48,884 nt of DNA from Acidimicrobiales bacterium (GTDB lineage Bacteria; Actinomycetota; Acidimicrobiia; Acidimicrobiales; SZUA-35): the NCBI GenBank assembly GCA_020628065.1, contig JAHDFR010000012.1, positions 1 to 48,884 on the forward strand, written 5' to 3'. The notes under the pieces are model-generated. The model was given only the letters and a program-made list of their open reading frames with translations. It had not been told where the DNA came from and did no database searches. This document shows positions 24,754 to 33,056 of the stretch, piece after piece. How positions within the stretch are numbered: position 1 is the stretch's first letter; every line of letters begins with the position of its first letter. Made by a program: the position numbers and the translations under genes.

Positions 24754-25266
24754 ATGATCTCCAACAAATGGCCGGAAGGCGTCCACCAGCTCATGGGCGA
24801 GGCCGACGTCCGCCAGATCAACTACGTTCCCGACGCCGGGCTGTCCAGCCTCATTCAGCTGGTTGAGGCTGACGACGCCATTGCCGCCACCGTCTGCACT
24901 TCCGAAGAGGAAGGCGTGGCCATCTCCTGCGGAGCCTGGCTGGGCGGTCAACGATCCGTGGTGCTCATGCAGTCGTCCGGTGTCGGCAACTGCATCAACA
25001 TGCTGTCACTACCGATTCTCACCCGGTCGCCGCTGGTCATGCTGGTCACGATGAGAGGAGAGTGGGCCGAGTTCAACCCGTGGCAGGTGCCGATGAGTAG
25101 AGCGACCGAGCCGGTGTTGCAGGCCATTGGTGTGGAGACAATTCGAGTCGAAAGACCTGACGAGGTTGTCCCTACGGTCCGGCAGGCAATGAGCATGGCC
25201 TACAACGCCGATCAACAAGTAGCGGTCCTACTTTCACAGCGGCTACTCGGGGAGAAGACATGGTGA
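24754..25266 (+). CDS. TPP enzyme, pyrimidine-domain subunit (ComD-like)
   Basis: 170 residues forming only the pyrimidine-binding half of a thiamine-diphosphate decarboxylase. The cofactor-activating Glu lies in ATVCTSEEEGVAISCGAWLGG, and VLMQSSGVGNCINMLSLPILTRSPLVMLVTMRG is typical of the sulfopyruvate/phosphonopyruvate decarboxylase group. Such split enzymes need the partner subunit encoded next (25260-25856), which overlaps its end. Sulfopyruvate decarboxylase (ComD) is the closest named relative, but coenzyme M synthesis is not expected in this organism. The 2-oxoacid substrate is not known. Confidence 0.8.
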   Translation: MISNKWPEGVHQLMGEADVRQINYVPDAGLSSLIQLVEADDAIAATVCTSEEEGVAISCGAWLGGQRSVVLMQSSGVGNCINMLSLPILTRSPLVMLVTMRGEWAEFNPWQVPMSRATEPVLQAIGVETIRVERPDEVVPTVRQAMSMAYNADQQVAVLLSQRLLGEKTW

Positions 25267-25856
25267 CCGATCCCGACCCGCTTGATCGTCGTGCCGCCGT
25301 CGCCGAGCTGCTGTCTGGACGAGGCGACGCTCTGGTCGTAACCGGACTCGGTTCGCCGACATACGATGTTCACGCCGTTGGCGACAATCACGCCAACTAC
25401 TACCTGTGGGGAGCGATGGGAGGCGCAGCACTGGTAGGTCTCGGGCTGGCCCTCGCTCAACCCGACCGCAGGGTCATTGTTGTCACCGGAGACGGGGAAC
25501 AGCTAATGGCCGCCGGGGCCCTGGCCACCATTGGCGTCGCTGCTCCCATCAATCTGGACATTTGTGTTCTCGACAACGGACGCTACGGCGAGACGGGTAT
25601 GCAAACCAGCCATACCGCCGACGGAGTCGACTTGGCCTCAATGGCCTCCGCTTGCGGATTCGTCGACGCCACGGTGGTCACCGACCCGGCCTCCCTTAGC
25701 GACATCGCCAATAACCTTGCCGTGACGAAAGCGGCTGGACCTCGAATGGTGGTCGTCAAGATTTCGGCCGACAGCCCCGAGCGTTCCCTTCCCTCTCGAG
25801 ACGCCGTCTTCATCAAGAATCGCTTCCGCGCTCATCTGGGGTTGGCACCCAACTAG
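25260..25856 (+). CDS. TPP enzyme, diphosphate-domain subunit (ComE-like)
   Basis: 198 residues: the diphosphate-binding half of the split TPP decarboxylase. Metal/TPP motif GDGEQLMAAGALATIG followed by LDICVLDNGRYGETGMQTSH is the GDG...N signature. ATG 25260 overlaps the end of the upstream subunit and has GGGGAGAAG just before it. Together with the preceding gene it should form an alpha/beta complex like ComDE. Co-location with cofC is worth noting, since both pathways handle phosphorylated three-carbon acids in archaea, but a link here is only inference. Confidence 0.8.
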   Translation: MVTDPDPLDRRAAVAELLSGRGDALVVTGLGSPTYDVHAVGDNHANYYLWGAMGGAALVGLGLALAQPDRRVIVVTGDGEQLMAAGALATIGVAAPINLDICVLDNGRYGETGMQTSHTADGVDLASMASACGFVDATVVTDPASLSDIANNLAVTKAAGPRMVVVKISADSPERSLPSRDAVFIKNRFRAHLGLAPN

Positions 25857-25958
25857 CGCGATCGCCTCATCCGGAGCGATACCGGCCGGCCGGAGATCGG
25901 CGCTGATTTGGCCTGGTGCTTGTTCAGCCTCGATCAAGCTGATAAACAACGTAGTGCT

Positions 25959-26423
25959 ATGTCAATAGACGGCGACAACAAACTCAACCACCAAGACGGC
26001 AGCGGGCCATCCGGTCAGGAACGTTCCAACGTTCCCGATGTGGAAGCTCTGCTCAACCCGGACGAACAAATGCGATTCAGACGGCTTTGCCTGCCAACGG
26101 AGGCCGATGAGCTGGCACAAATGGGTGACACCATTCAGCTCCACCTTCAACAGGTCAAGGCCAATGCTCTCCCGGTGACGGACTCGGAGACGGCGGAACT
26201 GCTGGCTGACCGCTTGGTGCAGTTGGTGGCGGCCGGGGAATCGTTCGACAGCGAGGAACGGTCGCTGGTTCGGGGCGCAGCCGAATACTTCCTGTTGACC
26301 AGCGACGCCGATGACGATCTCAGCGATGCGCTTGGCTTTGACGATGACGTTCGCGTGTTCAACTCGGTGGTTCGACGCCTCGACCGGCCGGACCTGGCCA
26401 TCCAGCTGGCTGATCTGGAGTAG
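25959..26423 (+). CDS. Acidic protein, possibly YkvA/DUF1232-like
   Basis: 154 residues, Asp/Glu-rich. The C-terminal stretch LVRGAAEYFLLTSDADDDLSDALGFDDDVRVFNSVVRRLDRPDLA follows the outline of DUF1232 (YkvA), in which a short helix, an 'AA.YF..p.D..pD..g..DD..v' segment and a final helix recur; here it is less hydrophobic. The start is taken at ATG 25959; the in-frame codon at 25908 adds an unconvincing 17 residues. The Nudix gene follows after 21 nt. Function unknown. Confidence 0.5.
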   Translation: MSIDGDNKLNHQDGSGPSGQERSNVPDVEALLNPDEQMRFRRLCLPTEADELAQMGDTIQLHLQQVKANALPVTDSETAELLADRLVQLVAAGESFDSEERSLVRGAAEYFLLTSDADDDLSDALGFDDDVRVFNSVVRRLDRPDLAIQLADLE

Positions 26424-26444
26424 CGTGGCCACACCACCAATCTG

Positions 26445-26999
26445 ATGGCCGGTACCGACAGTGCCGGCATCGCCCTTTGTCGAACAGCGGGACTTGACAA
26501 CGGGAACGAACCTCAGGCAGCAGAAATTCTCCTCGTCCACCCCGGTGGCCCATTCTGGGCAGGCAAGGACGAACACGCCTGGTCGATCCCCAAAGGTGAA
26601 TTCGAGCCCCTGAGCGAGGAGTCTGACGTGGCCGCTCGGCGGGAGTTCAGCGAAGAACTCGGTACTCCAGACCCGACAGGCTCAGCGCTGTTCCTTGGAT
26701 CATTCAAGGCCGGCCGGAAGACCATCTGGCCCTGGCTGCTGATCGTCGATGGCCCTGTCGACAGCGTCTTTGACCATCCCCCTCATGAGCCGTTCTCGGT
26801 TGAGAGCAACCTCTTTGAGCTTGAATGGCCCCCGAAGTCCGGGACGTTGACCCAGTTCCCCGAGGTTGATGTCGCCCAGTGGGTCGAGCTTCAACGCCTT
26901 CAATCGAAGCTACACAAAGGCCAAGCTCCGCTGGTGTCCAGGCTGGCCGACGGATTGCGGGCCTGGTCCGAACAACCTCATTCGTTCTCAACTTGGTGA
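26445..26999 (+). CDS. Nudix hydrolase
   Basis: 184 residues. The Nudix box GEFEPLSEESDVAARREFSEELG matches Gx5Ex7REUxEExGU, so it hydrolyses a nucleoside-diphosphate-linked compound with Mg2+. The flanking PFWAGKDEHAWSIPKGE and FPEVDVAQWVELQRLQSKLHKGQAPLV are common in a widespread bacterial subgroup that also resembles bis(5'-nucleosyl)-tetraphosphatases. Substrate unknown. The ATG lies 21 nt after the upstream gene, with no clear RBS. Confidence 0.85.
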   Translation: MAGTDSAGIALCRTAGLDNGNEPQAAEILLVHPGGPFWAGKDEHAWSIPKGEFEPLSEESDVAARREFSEELGTPDPTGSALFLGSFKAGRKTIWPWLLIVDGPVDSVFDHPPHEPFSVESNLFELEWPPKSGTLTQFPEVDVAQWVELQRLQSKLHKGQAPLVSRLADGLRAWSEQPHSFSTW

Positions 27000-27026
27000 A
27001 CAGTGTTTCCCGCTACTGGCGGGGGG

Positions 27027-27032
27027 TATACC
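27027..27032 (+). promoter_or_regulatory. -10 element TATACC of the 144-aa gene
   Basis: TATACC lies 7 nt before GTG 27040; GTG is directly followed by ATG 27043. Confidence 0.5.
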
Positions 27033-27039
27033 ATCAGTC

Positions 27040-27474
27040 GTGATGCTGTTGGAGCTGGGGCCCTATCCGGCCGAGGAGGCTGCCCGATGGACGAAATTCG
27101 CCCGTCGTGTGCTGCTTGAGATTCAGAGCAATTCAACGTTGATGGAGAAGATCTCCGGCGACGTTATCACCCTCTGGCGTATGTACATCAACGAGTGGGC
27201 CACCACCGCCGAGCGGCAGCTCTCAGCCGGTGAACCATTCCGTTGGCAGGTTGAACTTGAGTCCGAGGTGGCGGAGTTTCTCCTTCACGCTCTCGACCAG
27301 TGCTGGCATTCGGCCGAGCTCGAAGATCGTGTCGCTCCTGAAGATGTTCGCCTCAACCACGGATTCACCATGCACGTTGTCAGAGCGTTCGTAGACGGTC
27401 TGGCCGAGCAGGGACACGGCTGTGAGCACTACGCCGATCAGGTGTTGGCGTCCTTCGGCGGCACGCTCGACTGA
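27040..27474 (+). CDS. Conserved-looking protein of unknown function
   Basis: 144 residues, starting MMLLELGPYPAEEAARWTKFARRVLLEIQSNSTLMEKISGDVITLWRMYINEW. It is rich in helices, without a signal peptide, membrane helix or cysteine pair, and has one His-rich end (CEHYADQVL). I do not recognise the family. The start is GTG 27040, 7 nt after TATACC; the open frame before it overlaps the Nudix gene and is not real. Base composition is like the neighbours. Confidence 0.6.
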   Translation: MMLLELGPYPAEEAARWTKFARRVLLEIQSNSTLMEKISGDVITLWRMYINEWATTAERQLSAGEPFRWQVELESEVAEFLLHALDQCWHSAELEDRVAPEDVRLNHGFTMHVVRAFVDGLAEQGHGCEHYADQVLASFGGTLD

Positions 27475-27499
27475 CCGGCAGTAGACCTACGATGCCCGG

Positions 27500-29206
27500 C
27501 TAGACCGCCGAGCGCAGCGGTCGGCCTGCAATCACATCACGCTGGGGAAACCCTCTCCGCAAGGCAACGTTTCCTTCCACCAGCACCCAGTCAATACCGA
27601 CCGAAGGAAGACCGGGTTCCACCACGGTGGCCGAGTCCTTCACCGCGGCCGGATCGAAGATGACGATGTCGGCATCAGCTCCCCGCTGAAGTCTCCCCTT
27701 TCTACGCATCTCGGGGATCATGGACTGAACTCTCAATGCCGGCTGAATGGTTATTTTCGCCAGGCCGGACCGCAGGTCAAGCAACCCGAAGTCGCGAACG
27801 TAGCGGCCAATCGTTCGAGCAAACGTACCAGCACCCCGAGGATGATTGTTCAGATTGGCCGTCGGGATGGCGTCACTGGCCACCATCACCCACGGTTCAA
27901 GCAGGGCCTGCTGAACCTCTTGTTCGGGGATTGAACCCAAGGCAGCCACCAGCTTGTTGGCCGATCGGGCCCGACCGAACGTGCCCTCGGTGAGGCGCTC
28001 ATCGGTGCCGGCGATCTGAAGATTTTCGTAGCCAATTCGGTACCTGTCCTGCCAGCCGGGATCAAACCGGGCACTGGCCAGAAAGGTGGCCCAGAAGTCG
28101 TAAGGGTAGACACACGCCGTAACGTCGATCCCACTGGCCCGGGCCTGGTTGATTAGGGAGATGGCCTGAGGCATCACAAAGGTGCCACCGGTGCTGGTCA
28201 GATGCTGCACATGGATGGAGGCTTGATGGCGTTGGGCGATGCTCATGACTTCGGCCAATGATTCGAGGCTGGTGCCGGGGGGATCAGGATCGCTGAAACG
28301 CAGATGGAAGTAGCTGACATGCCCGTACTCGGCGGTCACCGCCACCAGCTGCTCCACCTCGTCGTTTGATGTTCCCGGCGAATACTCGAGCGAGAAAGCC
28401 GACCCGGCGAACCCGCCCTCCAAACCTTCTCGCAGCAAGCGTTCCAAGCTGCCCGCCTGGTTTGTGCTCAAGCGTTGCTCGATCCCGATTCCCATCTCAT
28501 ACCCACGGAAGTAGTGGTGATGGAAAGCACCACCGAAGTGAATGGGGCTGCGGTCGGTGTAACGATCGAAGAAGTTCTTGGCGTAGGTCGACACTCCGTG
28601 CATGGCCAGATTGGTTGTCACCCCATCGGCCAGTTTCAACCAGGCCCCGAACTCATTTGGTTCATACGAGAGCAGATCGATGAATCCCGGGGCCACGATT
28701 CGGTCGCGGGCGTCGATAAAGGTTCGACCTCGAAGCGGACCGTCGGACATCGTCGTGATCCGGCCCTCGTCAATGCCGATATTGATAAGAGCGTCAAAAC
28801 CGGTTTCGGGGTCGATGACCCTCCCGTTGCGGATCACGACGTCGTAGCGGTGACCGACCGGGGGATCGGCTGCGGCGTCAGGAAGCGAAGGAGCGGCAGT
28901 CTCAGAAAGCGAAGACGGTGACGAAGATGTCCAGGTCGAGGTCGAGGTCGATATCGAGGTCGAAGCGGGGCTGTCCGACGATGTCACCGGAGTGGCCGAC
29001 CGTGACATCCGGGGGCCGTCCACCGTCGGATCGGCCGACGCCGAGCCCTCCGGCGACGCCGGCCTGGCCAGCCACGTTCCGCCAATGGCCACTACCCCGG
29101 CGGCTGCCCCTCCACCGGCCAGCAGACGGCGACGGCTTACCGGGCGCGCCGAACCAACATCTGCATCAAGATTTCTGTCGACGGAGGTGCGGCGGTCTTC
29201 GTCCAT
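27500..29206 (-). CDS. Tat-exported amidohydrolase, D-aminoacylase-like, altered metal site
   Basis: 568 residues. The N-terminus has a twin-arginine signal, SRRRLLAGGGAAAGVVAIGG, then a Ser/Thr linker encoded by a hexamer repeat, then the amidohydrolase-3 fold starting YDVVIRNGRVIDPETGFDALINIGIDEGRI. The family normally has a PGFIDxHxH metal pair; here the segment reads APGFIDLLSYEPNEFG, so both histidines are missing. The later sites HLRFSD, HVQHLTSTGG and VMVASDAIPT (His, His, Asp) remain, so a mononuclear zinc site is possible. Start ATG 29206 is preferred over TTG 29230. Substrate, perhaps an N-acyl-D-amino acid or a cyclic amide, is unknown. It is divergent from purK. Confidence 0.75.
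   Translation of the reverse strand: MDEDRRTSVDRNLDADVGSARPVSRRRLLAGGGAAAGVVAIGGTWLARPASPEGSASADPTVDGPRMSRSATPVTSSDSPASTSISTSTSTWTSSSPSSLSETAAPSLPDAAADPPVGHRYDVVIRNGRVIDPETGFDALINIGIDEGRITTMSDGPLRGRTFIDARDRIVAPGFIDLLSYEPNEFGAWLKLADGVTTNLAMHGVSTYAKNFFDRYTDRSPIHFGGAFHHHYFRGYEMGIGIEQRLSTNQAGSLERLLREGLEGGFAGSAFSLEYSPGTSNDEVEQLVAVTAEYGHVSYFHLRFSDPDPPGTSLESLAEVMSIAQRHQASIHVQHLTSTGGTFVMPQAISLINQARASGIDVTACVYPYDFWATFLASARFDPGWQDRYRIGYENLQIAGTDERLTEGTFGRARSANKLVAALGSIPEQEVQQALLEPWVMVASDAIPTANLNNHPRGAGTFARTIGRYVRDFGLLDLRSGLAKITIQPALRVQSMIPEMRRKGRLQRGADADIVIFDPAAVKDSATVVEPGLPSVGIDWVLVEGNVALRRGFPQRDVIAGRPLRSAV
28931..28965. repeat. GAGGTC hexamer repeat in the amidohydrolase linker
   Basis: About five GAGGTC-like units encode the Thr/Ser run STSTSTWTSS between signal peptide and catalytic domain. 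Confidence 0.7.
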
Positions 29207-29371
29207 TCCAGGCAGTTCAATCGGCCTCAAGGCCTTGGACCACGTTAGCGGTCGTCAAACCCCGACGCAGCGTTCAACTCAATCCGCCCGGAACAACCGG
29301 TACCGAACGGCCAGAGGAAGCAGGCCTAGATCTCGTTCACCCATATCCGAGGTCCGGTTGAACAGAGAAAG

Positions 29372-29377
29372 TAGGGT
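29372..29377 (+). promoter_or_regulatory. -10 element TAGGGT of purK
   Basis: TAGGGT lies 7 nt before GTG 29385; only TCAGGGG between. Confidence 0.5.
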
Positions 29378-29384
29378 TCAGGGG

Positions 29385-30527
29385 GTGGAGGCCGACCTTC
29401 CATCGCTGTACAGACTGGGGATAGTGGGAGCGGGACAGATCGCTCGCATGACTCACCAGGCTGCTGTTCGGCTGGGCATCACGCCAAAGCTCTTCGCCGA
29501 GCGTCTCGACGACTCAGCCGCTTTGGCCGCACCGGGAGTTGTTTTCAGCCACCCCGATGCCATCGCCGCCTTCGTCGCCGACTGCGAGGTCGTCACCTTC
29601 GAGCACGAGCGGCTCGACGTCGGACTGCTTCAAGCGCTCGAGCAGAACGGGAACCTTCTCCGACCGGGGCTGAGAACCATCAGACCGGCGTTCGACAAAC
29701 TGCATCAGAGGCGCCTGCTAAAAAGCAAGGGCTTCAACGTCCCCCACTTCACCGAGGTGGTCGGACCCGATGATGTTATGGACTTCGCCTCGCAGCACGG
29801 GTACCCGATCATGCTCAAGACGGTGCGAGCTGCTCCCCCCGGCCAGAGGGGTACCTGGCGGGTGGAGGACCACCGGGAAGCAATGAATGTACTGTCGCAG
29901 TTCGCCGAACTTGACCTGATGGCGGAGTCGTTCCAGGACATCGTGAAAGAACTTGTGGTGGTACTGGCTCGGCGACCCGGCGGGCATCTTCGCTGCTACC
30001 CCGTGTCGGAGGTGAGCTACACGGACGGTGTCTGCACCGAAATTCGATCGCCGGCCGACGTCGGATCCAGGTTGGCGGCCGACGCCAGAGAGACTGCCAG
30101 CCGTATCGCAAACGAGATCGACGCTGTCGGAGTCCTGGCGGTCGAGATATTTTTGACCACAGACGGTTTGGTTGTAAACGAATTGGCCGCCCGTCCGCAC
30201 AACGCCGGTCACTTCACCATCGAGGGTTGCCCCACGTCGCAGTTCGAAAATCACGTCAGAGCCGTCCTCGACCTCCCCCTGGGTCCAACGTGGGCGATAC
30301 ACAAGGCGTCGGTGACCGTCAACGTCTACGGCACCAGGGAGGATGTGGACCCGTCGCAGCACCTGTCTGAGGCGCTGGCGGTCGAGGGCGCCCAGGTACA
30401 CCTGTACGGCAAGATGCCCCGACCGGGACGCAAGCTCGGTCACGTCACGGCGTTCGGAGAAGACATCGCCGAGGCCAGACTGGTGGCCAGCCGGGCTGAA
30501 GCTGCACTCCAAGGTCGGCGCCACTGA
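29385..30527 (+). CDS. purK: N5-carboxyaminoimidazole ribonucleotide synthetase
   Basis: 380-residue ATP-grasp enzyme converting AIR, ATP and bicarbonate to N5-CAIR in purine synthesis. The N-terminal YRLGIVGAGQIARMTHQAAVRLGI, the AIR/ATP segments MLKTVRAAPPGQRGTWRV and AESFQDIVKELVVVLARRPGGHLRCYPVSEV, and the carboxy-terminal VNELAARPHNAGHFTIEGCPTSQFENHVRAVLDLPLG are all diagnostic. GTG 29385 is chosen for the TAGGGT 7 nt upstream; the frame is open to 28992 but only across the divergent gene. The partner purE is not next to it, as it often is in actinobacteria. Larger purine genes are outside the window. Confidence 0.92.
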   Translation: MEADLPSLYRLGIVGAGQIARMTHQAAVRLGITPKLFAERLDDSAALAAPGVVFSHPDAIAAFVADCEVVTFEHERLDVGLLQALEQNGNLLRPGLRTIRPAFDKLHQRRLLKSKGFNVPHFTEVVGPDDVMDFASQHGYPIMLKTVRAAPPGQRGTWRVEDHREAMNVLSQFAELDLMAESFQDIVKELVVVLARRPGGHLRCYPVSEVSYTDGVCTEIRSPADVGSRLAADARETASRIANEIDAVGVLAVEIFLTTDGLVVNELAARPHNAGHFTIEGCPTSQFENHVRAVLDLPLGPTWAIHKASVTVNVYGTREDVDPSQHLSEALAVEGAQVHLYGKMPRPGRKLGHVTAFGEDIAEARLVASRAEAALQGRRH

Positions 30528-30598
30528 CACAGCCGGTTCCCCTGCGGACGCGCCGATCATCGACCTGACCAGGTCGAAGCGCCATTGAGCGGACCGAC

Positions 30599-30604
30599 TA
30601 GGAT
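30599..30604 (+). promoter_or_regulatory. -10 element TAGGAT of upp
   Basis: TAGGAT lies 8 nt before ATG 30613. Confidence 0.45.
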
Positions 30605-30612
30605 GACCTTCC

Positions 30613-31266
30613 ATGTCAGCCTCACCAACAGCCGGCTCCGGCGGCCTCACCGTCGTCCAGCATCCGCTTGTCTCCCACAAGATCACCATGCTTCGAGACG
30701 AGACGACCAGCTCGGCGGCGTTCCGATCCCTGTGTCAGGAAGTCACACTCCTCACCGCCTACGAGGCCCTACGCCACCTGCCGACCGAACCGGTTCCGGT
30801 TCGCACACCGGTGGCCGAAACACGGTCACCGATGCTCACCGGACTTGCTCCAGCCGTTGTCGGCATTCTTCGCGCCGGCCTGGTGATGGTGGAGGCCATC
30901 CTCACCCTGGTCCCCCACGGTAGGGTCGGGCACCTCGGTCTATACCGAGACCCTTCCACTCATGAACCGGTTGAGTACTATCGCAAACTCCCCGAACAGA
31001 TAGACCAGCGAGACGTCATTCTGGTCGACCCGATGCTCGCCACCGGAGGCTCGGCCGTCCACGCCCTCGACATCCTCTCCGATGCCGGCTGCACCAACAT
31101 CAAGATGCTGTCCATCATCGGGTGCCCGGAAGGTGTGGCGGCCGTTCACGCCGCCCATCCTGAGGTTCACATTACGCTGGCCGCTCTCGACGAACGTCTA
31201 AACGAGAAGGCCTATATCGTTCCCGGACTGGGCGATGCCGGCGATCGCATCTACGGAACCAAGTAA
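30613..31266 (+). CDS. upp: Uracil phosphoribosyltransferase
   Basis: 217 residues. Makes UMP from uracil and PRPP in pyrimidine salvage. The PRPP loop VILVDPMLATGGSAVHALDIL is intact, LRAGLVM (ILRAGLVMVEA) and the C-terminal uracil-binding YIVPGLGDAGDRIYGT are present. Length fits (about 208-217). ATG 30613 follows TAGGAT by 8 nt. The last 30 nt are part of a 56-bp block that is repeated just after the stop (31303-31358). Confidence 0.95.
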   Translation: MSASPTAGSGGLTVVQHPLVSHKITMLRDETTSSAAFRSLCQEVTLLTAYEALRHLPTEPVPVRTPVAETRSPMLTGLAPAVVGILRAGLVMVEAILTLVPHGRVGHLGLYRDPSTHEPVEYYRKLPEQIDQRDVILVDPMLATGGSAVHALDILSDAGCTNIKMLSIIGCPEGVAAVHAAHPEVHITLAALDERLNEKAYIVPGLGDAGDRIYGTK

Positions 31267-31358
31267 CGTGCCGCGGATCGCGTCGACGGCACCAGATAAA
31301 GAGCCGGCGATCGCATCTACGGAACCAAGTAACGTGACGGGGATCGCATCGACGGCAC
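31237..31358. repeat. Partial tandem duplication of the upp 3' end
   Basis: 31237-31292 and 31303-31358 are 56-bp direct copies with 3 mismatches, 66 bp apart. The second copy still carries the codons for GDRIYGTK and the TAA, but outside any gene. Confidence 0.9.
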
Positions 31359-31362
31359 GCAA

Positions 31363-31368
31363 TACTTT
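31363..31368 (+). promoter_or_regulatory. -10 element TACTTT of the CoA-transferase gene
   Basis: TACTTT lies 6 nt before ATG 31375, 5 bp past the duplicated upp end. Confidence 0.4.
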
Positions 31369-31374
31369 CCGTCG

Positions 31375-32511
31375 ATGAGTACCCAGCCTCTCGCCGGCAT
31401 TCTGGTCGTGGCCATAGAGCAGGCGGTGGCTGCACCTCTCTGCTCAGCCCGCCTGGCCGATGCCGGAGCTCGGGTAATCAAGATCGAGCGAGCCGACGGA
31501 GACTTCGCTCGGGGCTACGACGATGCCGCTGGTGGTGACAGCAGCTACTTCGCCTGGGCCAACCATGGCAAGCAGTCGCTGGTCTTGAACTTCAAAGACG
31601 ACCCCGATGCCGAGTTGCTGCATCGGATCATCGGCCAGGCCGACGTGCTCATCCAGAACCTTGCTCCCGGTGCCCTCGCCCGGGCCGGTTTCGACCTGAC
31701 CATGTTGAGATCCCGCAACCCCAGGCTCATCACCTGCGACATTTCGGGATACGGCGGCGGCGACGAGGTGGCGGGGTTGAAGGCCTACGACCTTCTGGTC
31801 CAGGCCGAGAGCGGACTTCTGGCCGTTTCCGGCGGCGAAGACTCGCCGGGCCGAATCGGGGTGTCACTGTGCGACATAGGAACCGGTGTCACCGCCTACT
31901 CCGCCATCCTTGAGGCGCTGCTACAACGAGCTATCACCGGTGAGGGCGCAAGTCTGGCGGTGTCGCTGTTCGACGTGGCCGCTGAATGGATGACCGTGCC
32001 GGTGGTTCACGCCGAAACCGGGACCGGCGCTCCGAAACGAGTCGGCCTCAAACACCCGAGCATCGCACCCTACGGGGCGTTCTTGACCTCCGACGGCCGC
32101 CACACCCTCATCGCCGTGCAGAACGAACGAGAGTGGGTTCGCCTGTGCACCGACGCCCTCGATCATCCCGACTTGGCCCAGGACCCTCGCTTCGTCGACA
32201 ACGTCACCCGAGTGCGTAACCGGCCGGACCTCGAAGCGGAACTGCAGTCCGTTACAACGTCAATGACCGCAGCCGAGTTGAGGCACCGCCTCAACGAGGC
32301 ATCGATCGCCTATGGAGCACTCAACGAGGTCGACGATCTCAGCGCCCACCCGGCGTTGCGACGTCGGGCAGTGGTCAGCAGCCACGGTGTCGACCTGTCA
32401 CTTCCCGCACATCCAGTGGTCACCGCCCGGCCCGACAAACCGCGACATGTCCCCAAGATTGGACAGCACTCCGATGAGCTGCGAGCCGAATTTGGAGCGA
32501 CCGGAGACTAG
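31375..32511 (+). CDS. Family III CoA-transferase (CaiB/BaiF)
   Basis: 378 residues. Family III enzymes move CoA between carboxylic acids through an aspartyl intermediate. The N-terminal LAGILVVAIEQAVAAPLCSARLADAGARVIKIERADGDFARGYD and NHGKQSLVLNFKDDPDAELLHRII are standard. The active-site Asp is most likely that in GVSLCDIGTGVTAYSAILEALLQR. The two donor/acceptor acids cannot be read. Placed between upp and cdd, but with no obvious tie to nucleotide salvage; it has its own -10. Confidence 0.88.
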   Translation: MSTQPLAGILVVAIEQAVAAPLCSARLADAGARVIKIERADGDFARGYDDAAGGDSSYFAWANHGKQSLVLNFKDDPDAELLHRIIGQADVLIQNLAPGALARAGFDLTMLRSRNPRLITCDISGYGGGDEVAGLKAYDLLVQAESGLLAVSGGEDSPGRIGVSLCDIGTGVTAYSAILEALLQRAITGEGASLAVSLFDVAAEWMTVPVVHAETGTGAPKRVGLKHPSIAPYGAFLTSDGRHTLIAVQNEREWVRLCTDALDHPDLAQDPRFVDNVTRVRNRPDLEAELQSVTTSMTAAELRHRLNEASIAYGALNEVDDLSAHPALRRRAVVSSHGVDLSLPAHPVVTARPDKPRHVPKIGQHSDELRAEFGATGD

Positions 32512-32567
32512 AGCGTTGTTGCCCCGGTGGGCAACGCCAACTCCCTTCCGCACGACGGTTGACCGAC

Positions 32568-32573
32568 TACTCT
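32568..32573 (+). promoter_or_regulatory. -10 element TACTCT of cdd
   Basis: TACTCT lies 6 nt before ATG 32580. It falls inside the frame if TTG 32559 is used, which favours ATG 32580. Confidence 0.5.
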
Positions 32574-32579
32574 TCGGCT

Positions 32580-33047
32580 ATGAGCGTTACGCCTGAGTCG
32601 TCGCCGACCCACCCTGACTCGCCTGCTGCCGCCGGCGAAGAACAAGCTGGGCAACAACTCATCGACTGGGATGCCCTCGTTGCCGCCGCCCGTCAAGCCG
32701 CCGACCGGGCCTACGCCCCGTATTCGAACTTTCGAGTTGGGGCGGCGGGCCTGGTGGACGACGGTCGGCTGGTCACCGGCAGCAACGTGGAGAACGTCTC
32801 CTACGGGCTGAGTCTGTGCGCCGAGTGCAGCCTGGCGTCAGATCTGATACGCACCGGCGGGGGGCGACTGGAAGCGGTAGCGGTGGTTTCCGGCTCCGGT
32901 GAACCCTGCACGCCATGTGGCCGATGCCGCCAGATTTTACTCGAGCACGGAGGCCCAAGCTGTCTCGTCAACGGTGACGGTCGGCCGACAACACTCGGTG
33001 AGCTTCTGCCCGGTGGGTTCGACACTCAGCGCTTGGCCGAAGGTTAA
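32580..33047 (+). CDS. cdd: Cytidine deaminase
   Basis: 155 residues. Deaminates cytidine/deoxycytidine to uridine using zinc. The catalytic Cys-Ala-Glu lies in SYGLSLCAECSLASDLI and the second zinc pair in PCTPCGRCRQILLEHG (CxxC). YAPYSNFRVGAAGLVDDGRLVTGSNVENVSYG is the family opening. The first 30 residues are Pro/Ser/Ala-rich and unlike other homologues. ATG 32580 is preferred. With upp and add it forms a loose nucleoside-salvage group. Confidence 0.95.
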   Translation: MSVTPESSPTHPDSPAAAGEEQAGQQLIDWDALVAAARQAADRAYAPYSNFRVGAAGLVDDGRLVTGSNVENVSYGLSLCAECSLASDLIRTGGGRLEAVAVVSGSGEPCTPCGRCRQILLEHGGPSCLVNGDGRPTTLGELLPGGFDTQRLAEG

Positions 33048-33056
33048 ACACCGAAC

